NCBI GenBank assembly: GCA_030268105.1 | Contig: BSDZ01000004.1 | Location: 1,173,001-1,237,000 of the forward strand | DNA length: 64,000 nucleotides | Direction of reading: 5' to 3' | Source: Volvox africanus | Taxonomy: Eukaryota > Chlorophyta > Chlorophyceae > Chlamydomonadales > Volvocaceae | Shown here: piece by piece, positions 37,690 to 48,300 of the stretch | How positions within the stretch are numbered: position 1 is the stretch's first letter | How the letters are laid out: each line of letters begins with the position of its first letter | The notes under the pieces: model-generated | Databases searched by the model: none | Seen by the model: only the letters and a program-made list of their open reading frames with translations | Told to the model about the DNA's origin: nothing | Position numbers and translations under genes: made by a program

Positions 37690-37853
37690 TGTTGTGGCTG
37701 TACTCGGTACAGTTTGTAGTGCTATACGCGCAAGTATTTGTGTCAACTCCAGAGCGAACAATTCAGACTTATTTTACTATCAGATACTTTGTAACGTATA
37801 CTTTCTTGTTATTATGTCAGGCTTCCTATTGTCTGATAGTCTACATCTCAACA
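37690..37853 (+). mobile_element. Copia-type LTR with adjacent primer binding site
   Basis: A 164-bp block starts TGTTG and ends CAACA, a 5-bp inverted terminal repeat typical of LTRs. It is followed at once (37854-37866) by GGTTATGAGCCCC. This is complementary to the anticodon arm of methionine tRNA (GGGCTCATAACC), the half-tRNA primer type known for Copia elements. No coding internal region follows. Confidence 0.6.
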
Positions 37854-37948
37854 GGTTATGAGCCCCGAACGCATGTGCGCGGCTGGCCGAGAGGTAGCAG
37901 CTTCGATTCCCGCTGGCTGTTGACCAGGACTGGTTGGCCGGGACGAGG

Positions 37949-37974
37949 CCTCACATTCTGGGAAGAATGTGAGG
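37949..37974. other. 11-bp perfect stem-loop
   Basis: CCTCACATTCT, loop GGGA, then AGAATGTGAGG. It lies about 95 bp downstream of the LTR and primer site, possibly in the leader of the same element. Confidence 0.45.
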
Positions 37975-39599
37975 ACTGATGGAGTGTCACTCACGGGGGA
38001 GTGTTGAGAGTGAGCAACACTTGTTGTGCTACGGTTAGTTTCCCGCCGATGCGTAGGTCGATGTGATCCTACAAGGCGAAGTGCTATTGAGATGAACACA
38101 TTGCATATGAATGAATCTGCATGATATAAATGTATTCGTGTACATTTATATATGCATTTGGCATGTTGTCATTATCCATCGCGACATCGCATTATGGCAA
38201 ATCCGCCTAGCATGCATGAAAGCCCGAAGCATGGAAGTGCGCATTATGCTCGTGCTACGAAACGATAAGTAATATTATCTGATATAATATTACTTCATTA
38301 AAGCACACGTTGAGAGCGCCGCACTCGTCGTGATACATGCCCTGCAACCGGATATCGTTATCCGGACCCTTGCATCATGCGAATGCCGGAAAGGCTTATA
38401 CGTTGTTATGCGTAGACATCGCCTATACGCAGTAGGGTTGTCACATCTCGGATCGGCCTCCTGATGTGAATCGTACGGCATTGCGATGCTGCGAGTATAA
38501 CAGATGCGAGGACGGCTAAGCAAGATAAGACATTCGATACCGGAGAACACTCATGTGTTCTATATTACTATTGCTATACGCTATCCTACTTAGCCCGAGC
38601 TAAGCCTGATCTTTGCTAATCACCGCCGCGTGATGATTGCTTGCTTCCGGCGCTGACGGCGATTTCGTCCATTACATCGTTCCGATCTGTAAGACTGTAA
38701 GTTATATCTCTCTTCGTCTTGAAGTCTTCCCCTGTCTCTGTTTGCTCTCGCTTGCCTTGCTGTACTTGCAAGTGCTCGCGCATCGGTGTCGAAAGTCTCC
38801 AGACGTGCAGATACTTATGAGCAAACGCGAACGAGAGGTACAACAACACTCATATATGGAAGAGAGTCAGATCGGTTAATACGGCCCATGGAGGGGCCGG
38901 GCGCTTTGCTGACTTTAACACACAGCAGCAATTCAGACGATTTGGGGTGTGTGTAGGTGTGTAGGTGGATGTTGGGTCTTATAAAGAACGGGTTCCTATG
39001 GTGACCTTGTGGAAAGGAAACTGCCGGCCAACCCTTCATCAACTGCTGCTCGTCCACGTGCTGATCTCGGATATTGGACGGGCTGGGTCACCGTAGCTAG
39101 CAGGGTTGACGCTTCTCAACCTAGGTAAGAAGCGTGTTGTCCGCTTATGCTAAGCTATCTTGGGCTCAGGGGCTGAGTGGTTTAGGCTCGGCTCCACGGA
39201 TGCTAGGTGCGGAAGTGCCCACAGGTGGCCGGGATGAGAACCAGGCTCTTTCCAAACTGTATCCACAGCAACTGGGGTCTTGGGCAGGGGACAGTCTTTG
39301 CATGGTCCACGATCGATGCTGACTTGGGCGGTTGAATGCTGCCTTGACTATTCCAATAGCTAAGAAGCTACAAAAGGAAATGCTGATAGGTAAACTGTGT
39401 GATGAACGCGATTGAACTGCTCTTCAACACAACTTAAGGCAGCAGCGCCCTAAGTACCGTTTTGCGGCAGCTGCTGTACCACTCCGTGCACGGCAACTCA
39501 AACTTTCAATCTAGTTCCCTTCCTATGACGGACAAACAGACAAACCGATAGTTGCCATACTATGCAAACTCCTGAAGGCTACATAATGCTGGCTGATGT

Positions 39600-40505
39600 C
39601 CAGCAAACATCTTGACCATTGTTTTTTCCAGTAACCAGTCACTTTTTCGTAGCCCAAAAAATATTTTGGACTTAAGAAGCAGTAACCAGGAAAATTTGTC
39701 AGGATATGGGCTGGTTGCTTGTGATGGATGGTACAAGGTGTACGATCCTGGTATGTCTATGGGGGAAAATGACAAATTAATTCAAAATCTTCTGGATTTA
39801 ACAGAGAATCACAATTATACTAAGGGGACTTTTACATAATATCCCTGGTTCAAGGCCCCCTTCCCACTGCTGGGGCACCAGCCCAAAGCCCTGGTAAATT
39901 TCACAAAAGAGACAGCATTTTTGCCTTGAAAACAGGCACATATGCGAATGCACGTATGTGATTGGTGGCTTAGAGCCCCCAAAGCTGTTGCTCTTCCAAA
40001 GACAAAAGAACAATTTGCTAAGTTAGTTCATAGTCTATGGCGAGCAGTTCCACCAGGTCAGTGGGGTTCTCCTGCCTGGTGGCTCATATATGGATGTGCA
40101 TATACGCCCTCATATATGCATGTGCATATATGCCCAGGACATCTAGCTTGACGTTTCCATAGACGGAGACCATTTCCAGTTTGTGATGTAGTGAGCAGCA
40201 ACCACAAGTGGATACACCCGACCAACGTACAGGGGATGTAACTGGTGCCAAACAGCGCCAAACAGCCTCTACCCGCCTGTTATGCCATTTTAACAGCTGT
40301 TATACCCCCTACGAGTTTATTGGGACATGCAGAGCAAATAGTGAGCCAAGTGAACCTCCTAAGCGCTGACGCAAGGTGGTATTTAGAGGTTTTCATGCTA
40401 AGAGAGGGCGCAAGTGGCCCCCTGGCCTTTTGTGAGATTGTAACCACCATAATGAAAAAAGCTTTTTTCGTTATTTGATCTGTACCCTAAAGCAGACTCA
40501 CAAAA
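39600..40505 (+). mobile_element. 0.9-kb dispersed non-coding element (R2), copy 1
   Basis: It shares several blocks in the same order with 45550-46460: CAGTAACCAG...GGACTTAAGAAGCAGTAACC, CAGTTCCACCAGGTCAGTGGG, a TGCCCAGGAC block, GTGAGCAG..ACTACAAGT, and the GGCGCAAGTGGCCCCCTGGCC block followed by GTAACCACC. No frame has recognisable content. It looks like a degenerate or non-autonomous element. Confidence 0.5.
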
Positions 40506-41306
40506 ACGAAAAAAACACTGATCTTCACTGACCCATGAGATAACTACTCCATATTAAGTGCTCGATTTGTTACATTTATTCACAGATTTTCATCGTCTAA
40601 ACGTAACAATTCGACACTTGCAGCAGACTGTCAACGGACACACAAACATTGAAGCCAAATAACCTTTACCCAGTAGTAATTTAGACCGACCAGTGCAGGA
40701 CAACAAATTGGCATAAGCTGTATATGATGTATAACACGTCCCAGAATGGTCCGCTGACCTAAGTTCTACACTGGTAATAAGGCCATGCAGCGGCCGCAGT
40801 TTGCTAACCGGCGGGCGGGACCATATCCACAATCGCCATAAATACAATAGCCACCTCGACTATAGCCAATAACGCCTCACTCAATTGGAGCTTCATACAC
40901 ACTATTTCCTCATATATATGCATACCTGGGGTAGCGCAAATAAACCAGGACTAACGGTAGGTAGCTAGCGTCCGTAGACAAGAAAGCTTTATTTACGGAC
41001 ATGTATGCATGTTCTATCTGTCCTCACGAAGTTCACAAACATCCATCCTTGAATTACGTATATATTTAGTAATATGGTAAGCGTGCTAGCTTCAGCAGGC
41101 TGTTTCCTGGGAGAAACGCTACACTCAGTTGGCATGCTGTCTATGCATGACAGGCATACGGGCGTCGTATCAGAAGATATATGAAACAGATGTATGATTT
41201 GAACCCACGGATGACGTGACGTCTGTTTCGCCAGCAAATGTGCGCCTCAAGATTTGCGCAGTTATATATGTACCATGCATGCGGTGCATTTATTTGCATG
41301 CTGGTT

Positions 41307-41311
41307 TTACA
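41307..41311 (-). terminator. TGTAA polyadenylation signal of CTR-A
   Basis: TGTAA, the usual volvocine polyadenylation signal, lies on the minus strand about 110 bases downstream of the CTR-A stop. Confidence 0.5.
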
Positions 41312-41418
41312 GTGTGAGTCACGTGCTCGGAATTTGCCATTTACTTGCTTGCTTGCTTAATATCCACACAGATTTGATGAAGTCATCAGAAACCAGCTGC
41401 CAATTTTGCCAGAAGTGA

Positions 41419-42223
41419 TCAATGATGGCGGCGCAACCGCAACCTCTTCAACTGTGGCGGCGGTGATGGTGCTTTGATTTGTGGAGGTGGAGAGAAAGCT
41501 TTGGGCGGCTGCAGCGGCGGTGCCTTGCTGCCCTGTGGTGGTGACTTGGCGGGCGGCGATGCAGTAGGCAGCGGCGTCTTGGTGGGCGGCAACACAGAAG
41601 GCGGGGTTGACTTGGCAGGAGGTGAAGTAGTAGGCGGGGGCGTCTTGGCGGGCGGTGAAGCAGTAGGTGGGGGTAACCTGGCAGGAGGTGAAGCAGTAGG
41701 CGCGGGCGTCTTCAAGGGCGGTGAAGCAGTAGGCGCGGGCGTCTTCAAGGGCGGTGAAGCAGTAGGTGGGGGCGTCTTGGAGGGCGGTGAAACAGTAGGC
41801 GGGGGTGACTTGGCGGGCGGTGAAACAGTAGGCGGGGGTGACTTGGGGGGCGGCAGCAATGGAGATCTTGCGGGAGGGGGAGTTGACGGCTGTGGCGGTG
41901 GTAACCTGGGGCTGCTGGGCAGCGGTGGAGGCGGCTGCTTCTTGCAGAAGGAGGAGATGCTACTCCCTGCTGCCATCTCCCAGGCCGCCGAGTTCTGGCA
42001 CCAGCTGTAATAGGTGCCACAGCCATTCAAGCCTAGACTGATGCTGCAAATGGAGCTGAGCGGTGTCAGGTAGTCACGGCAGGACAGCTGTAAGTAATAA
42101 AACAGCAGGACAAGTAAGGGTCAGTTCAAGAGGCAGGAAGAAATAACAACATCATGCAGATTGCTTGGTGGCGGCAGATAGATAAATAGGTAGGTAGGTA
42201 GATAGATAGATACAGATAGACAC

Positions 42224-42317
<94 letters not shown>

Positions 42318-45300
42318 GTAGGTAGACAGGTAGATAGGTAGATAGACATACGGCCTGCCGCCAGTCGCTCCGATAACGTATACACACCTGGTTGCAAGCA
42401 GCACACATTGCAGTAGTCAGGCTCTGCACTGCCGGGGTCATAGTAGTCCTATTGGCTGCACACAATCCAGTCACCACCGCCAACCTGGCCTGTGCCGTGG
42501 TGGGCAGTCTGTGGGAGCGAGGCATGCGGGACTGAAGAAAGCGTTACATTCAAGCTATGTGGATATGTACGTCCATCACACCACTAGCGACGCCTCAGCA
42601 CACACACACACACATATATATATGTGTGTATATACATGGATATATGTAAATATATTCGTGTGCGTGTGTGTGTGTGTGTGTGTTCATTATCATTCCACAG
42701 GGCACGGCATGCAGGGGACAGATGCTGCTGGACAAGCGACTGAGTGAGTCAGCAGCAGGGGGCTGTACCCTGTTGAAAACATTGTGGGTTACTTTGAGTA
42801 GATGGCTGACCAACAGGTTGATCGCAACAGTTACTTGGCAAGCCCCAGGTACGATTGCAAATATAGCTAATAGTCTGTGTCTCATATGCGCCTGCGAGGT
42901 GTCAGGTGTCAACCGAAACCCTCCATAACCCGTGCCTCATCACAGTAGACCCGTACCAGCCAGCAGGACTCTCTAGTCGTACAGCCAAGAGTCATAGGGT
43001 GTTGGGTTTGGGTTTACTCACCCTGGAATATCAGAAAATGAGCGGCATTGCTGTACGACACTGGTGTTCTTGCACAGCGCGATGTACGACTTGCAGCCAC
43101 TCATGCCCGGCATGTCAAGGCAGATCGTGGCGAGCAGAGTCATAGGGCGGCAGAAGTCACCAGTGACGTTGCCAGCCTGCATGGAAGGAAAGGCAGTAGT
43201 ATAGGAAAGGAGGATATGATACGACATGTTCACATCCGTGCCTTGTCGTACTACAAGCGGTGACTATTTGTCCCCTAGGGAAGACCCCGGTGTTTATCAA
43301 CACCTCCATTACGGGGTAGTTGTAGTCGCTTCTCTCCCACATCGCCAGATAGGCTGTTAGATTGGTGCGAATTGCTTTCCGGACTCCCTCTAGTTTACAT
43401 GGGGCATGCGTGCGAAAGGAATTATTAGAAATACAAAACAACAATCACTTTGCCCTGGATTAGACAGCTCGCCTTCACTAGCCGAACATGCCCATCAGAA
43501 GGCAATCAAAATGTGATTTCTGGGACAACACTCACACGATCAAGCGAGAGCGAGATACAAACTCATGCGCAGTCACACACCCACAGACACAGCAACCGTC
43601 CGTACCTGGCATGCTGCCCTGGATTAGACAGCTCGCCTTCACTAGCCGAACATGCCCATCAGAAGGCAATCAAAATGTGATTTCTGGGACAACACTCACA
43701 CGATCAAGCGAGAGCGAGATACAAACTCATGCGCAGTCACACACCCACAGACACAGCAACCGTCCGTACCTGGCATGCTGCCCGGATCGTGCAGCCCGGC
43801 ATGTATGCCATGGACGTGCAGAGAGAGTTCAGGTCCGACGTGATGTTGGCCAGGGGATACTCATACGAGGCGCATAGTGTCGAGGAGGAATCAGTGACGC
43901 ACGTTATGGAGCTGGGTGGCGAAGTCGTGGGTAAGGGCGGTGATGTCTGCATGCAAAACAGAGAGATGCTGCTCCCATCCGCTGCCTCCCAGTCTGTTGA
44001 ATTACTGCACCAGTTCTGGTAGGTACTGCAGCCATTCAAGCCTGGACTGATGCTGCAAATGGAGCTTAGCGGTGTCAGGTAGTCACGGCAGGATAGCTGT
44101 AAATAATGTACAACAGGAGAAGGAAGGGTCAGTTCAAGAGGCAGGGAAAGACTGCTGTGTGGCAGATTGCTATGGAGTATGGAGGCTGATATGCACAGCT
44201 GACACACACATACACACATGTGTGTATATATATGTATATATATGGATGGATGGATGGACGGATGGATGGATACCCTAAGAATATTCGATGCAAGTGTATC
44301 GATGATCAAATGTTGTATCCTTAATGTTTTGCTATAAATCATTAAGAGATGATAATAATCCAATTATCATCAATATTTAAAATTAAATGAATTATCAGTT
44401 TAATCGTTACGTGTTCCCATCTGTTATTCGATTTCTGGATCTGGTCCTGCACCGTCGACGTTACTAACCACCTTCCCGAATCATCCGAACCTGTCGGTTA
44501 GTCCATAACCTTTATGGACTGGGCCATTTACCGCCTGAATGGTAAATGGTGGAACACCTGGTGCCTGGTTCACTGAATCTCCGGTTGTAGTGGTGACTTC
44601 TGAACGTCACGCCCGGTTCGAGGCCGTATGGCCTGGTCGGCGACTCTACTTAACCGGGCTCTGGCATCACAACCGGTATCTTTTAATACCACCCATCTTT
44701 GGGTACCATATACAACATCAAACGACGTGAGACGTGTAATTAATGAGTGCAAAACATGCACTGTGCAGCAATATTTCAGTGGTACCTCGGCACCTGCCAT
44801 TGGAATAAACCCAATATCTCACAGTTCAGTCGCCTACTTAAGATATTCTGCAAATCGTTCCATAGGGTTCAGCCCTCTGCTGCTGAATTTGCTCGCTCAT
44901 CGTTTATTCAGGCCTTCGGGCATCACTCTGTATCACTCTTGGCGGTATATTCCTCATATCCTGCCTGACCCGTGAGATAACCATTCCATAGGGAGATCTT
45001 GTCTTTAGCTATAGTAATAAGGCCTGCCGCCAGTCGCTCAGATAACAATACACTCACCTGGTTGCAAGCAGCACACATCGCAGTAGTTAGGTTCTGCACT
45101 GCCGGGGACATAGTAGTCCTATTGGCTGCACACAAACCAGTCACCACCGCCAACCTGGCTTGTGTCGTTGTGGGCAGTCTGTGGGACAGACAGGAATGAA
45201 GTGTTCCATATAAGATCGGTAGTTGAAGTTATGTGAATATGTACGTCCATCACACCACTAGTGACACATCAGCTCACACACACACACACACATATATATA

Positions 45301-48300
45301 CGATATTTTACATCATATGAACATATAAATATAAATCACAGGGCCATATAGATGCAAGGTTGTCCATTATCATTCGACAGGGTACGGCATGCAGGGGACG
45401 GGTACTGCATGCTGGACAAGCGACTGAGTGAGTCCAGCAGCAGGGGGCTGTACCATCGTGAAGGAATTGCGGCCTCTTTTAGGTAGGCGACTGACCAGCA
45501 GGTTAATAATAACAAACATTTTGTGTTTGTCCTGATGGCAGGCATACGGGTGTTTTTTTTTCCAGTAACCAGTTCCTTCTCCGTAACCCAGTAATACTTT
45601 GGACTTCAGAAGCAGTAACCAGGAAGGAAGGAGGCAAGCAGTTCCACCAGGTCAGTGGGGTTCTCCAGCCTGAAAACCCTCTGCATATGCATGTATGCCC
45701 AGGACCTGGTGACATGGTGAGCAGAAACTACAAGTAGATAAACACAGAGAAATAGTGAGAGGGAGTCTGTAGTAGTTGAGAGCCGCAAAGGTCTCTCGAG
45801 ATGCTGATAGGGTACTTCTGCACCTTGATATTGTGCTGGTGTGTGCCGTACATCTACGACTACTACAGAGACATCCATTAGCTGTGGAAGGGGGGAACTC
45901 ACACTCTGGCATCACGCGCTAATGCACCCTGTGTTACAGTGGTGTGAATTGCTAAGATCTGATTCAAGGTCGCTGGGTCATATCCCGTCTAGCATACACA
46001 GGTTGATGCAAACGTGGCAGGATGTGCATGATATCCATCTACCCTATGATGAATATCCGGACTGGTGCTAGCAGCGCTAGTGTCAGGGTTACGACCCGCC
46101 GCCCTAAATGAAAAGACGTGGACGGTAATGCTGGGAAAACAAAAGAACCCCATCTGTCGGGTGCAAGGCGCAAGCCGCCTTACAGGTTGCCAGGGGCAGC
46201 CGAGGATGTTTGCTACAGGATGGGGAGGATTGTAATGGGGGAACTCGCACCCCGGCATCATGCACTATTGCACCCTGTGTTTTGAATGGAACCTCCTACG
46301 AGCTGAGGCAAGGCGGTAATTAGGGCTTTTCATGCTCCGAGGGGGCGCAAAAGGCCCCCTAGCCTTTTGCGCTATTGTAAGTTTGTAACCACCGTAACGG
46401 AAACAAATGCTTTCGTTACTTTACTTGTACCCAAAGCCAGACCCCCCAAAACCAAAACAAATACTGAGGCATACGTCGGGTACGTTTGCAAGTACAGCTG
46501 GTGGTCTGTACTGCACAGTGCAGATGTAGCAGCTGAGACAGAGCTGTACAGACCCCTTGACATGCTGAGAAGGTGCTTCTGCACCATTATATCGCGTAGG
46601 TGTGTGCCGAGCATGTACGACTACTACAGCAGATGCGCAAAACAGCACACACAGCTCTTGTACCACACTCTCACTCATTATGATCTTACAACAATTAATA
46701 AACATGGTTGCACGGAATGTACTGGGGCAACACCAGTGGGATAAATATGCACATACGCATACATACATATGCACAAACACATAGATATCGTTAGGTGTTA
46801 CATTGTTGGCGACTTCCCCTCAAAGGACAAGCACTGGGGGCCCTGACCGAGTCGAACCACAGCGCAGCGGGAACACATGGCTTAGTCTGTTTGTCCTGCC
46901 GTGCGCTCCTCCCCTTGCTTGAGGGCACACAAACCTCACGTATACTTATATACAATTATACATATCAAGAGGTGTTAAGATAAAAAAATTAGATTTAGAC
47001 ATACAGCCAAGAGTCATAGGGCGTTGGGGTTGGGTTTACTCACCCTGGAATATCAGAAAATGAGCGGCATTGCTGTACGACACTGGTGTTCTTGCACAGC
47101 GCGATGTACGACTTGCAGCCACTCATGTTCGGCATGTCAAGGCAGATGGTGGCGAGCAGAGTCATAGGGCGGCAGAAGTCACCAGTGACGTTGCCAGCCT
47201 GCATGGAAGGAAAGGCAGTAGTATAGGAAAGGAGGATATGATACGACATGTTCACATCCGTGCCTTGTCGTACTACAAGCGGTGACTATTTGTCCCCTAG
47301 GGAAGACCCCGGTGTTTATCAACACCTCCATTACGGGGTAGTTGTAGTCGCTTCTCTCCCACATCGCCAGATAGGCTGTTAGATTGGTGCGAATTGCTTT
47401 CCGGACTCCCTCTAGTTTACATGGGGCATGCGTGCGAAAGGAATTATTAGAAATACAAAACAACAATCACTTTGCCCTGGATTAGACAGCTCGCCTTCAC
47501 TAGCCGAACATGCCCATCAGAAGGCAATCAAAATGTGATTTCTGGGACAACACTCACACGATCAAGCGAGAGCGAGATACAAACTCATGCGCAGTCACAC
47601 ACCCACAGACACAGCAACCGTCCGTACCTGGCATGCTGCCCGGATCGTGCAGCCCGGCATGTATGCCATGGACGTGCAGAGAGAGTTCAGGTCCGACGTG
47701 ATGTTGGCCAGGGGATACTCATACGAGGCGCATAGTGTCGAGGAGGAATCAGTGACGCACGTTATGGAGCTGGGTGGCGAAGTCGTGGGTAAGGGCGGTG
47801 ATGTCTGCATGCAAAACAGAGAGATGCTGCTCCCATCCGCTGCCTCCCAGTCTGTTGAATTACTGCACCAGTTCTGGTAGGTACTGCAGCCATTCAAGCC
47901 TGGACTGATGCTGCAAATGGAGCTTAGCGGTGTCAGGTAGTCACGGCAGGATAGCTGTAAATAATGTACAACAGGAGAAGGAAGGGTCAGTTCAAGAGGC
48001 AGGGAAAGACTAAATGCTGTGTGGCAGATTGCTATGGAGTATGGAGGCTGATATGCACAGCTGACGCACACAAACACGTGTTTATATAAAGGAGGGAGGG
48101 AGGGAGGGAGGGAGGGAGGGAGGGAGGGAGGGAGGGAGGGAGGGAGGGAGGGAGGGAGGGAGGGAGGGAGGGAGGGAGGGAGGGAGGGAGGGAGGGAGGG
48201 AGGGAGGGAGGGAGGGAGGGAGGGAGGGAGGGAGGGAGGGAGGGAGGGAGGGAGGGAGGGAGGGAGGGAGGTGGGTGATGGATGCATGGATGGATGGATG

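Noticed and set aside
39150..39330. tRNA-Ser/Leu gene suggested by GGCTGAGTGGTTTAGGC
   Set aside because: No matching T-arm (GGTTCGAATCC) or acceptor stem could be paired.
41474..42010. Gly-rich plus-strand frame (GGG-x-LAGG repeats)
   Set aside because: Antisense shadow of the Pro-rich tail of CTR-A. The same holds for 21130-21519, 24300-24812 and 29382-29840.
42126..42525. Tyr-Leu-Ser-Ile repeat protein
   Set aside because: Translation of the GATA microsatellite. Only the 121-nt exon 42388-42508 is coding.
43451..43778. CRISPR-like direct repeats
   Set aside because: Only two adjoining copies of a 164-bp unit with no spacers, in a eukaryotic intron.
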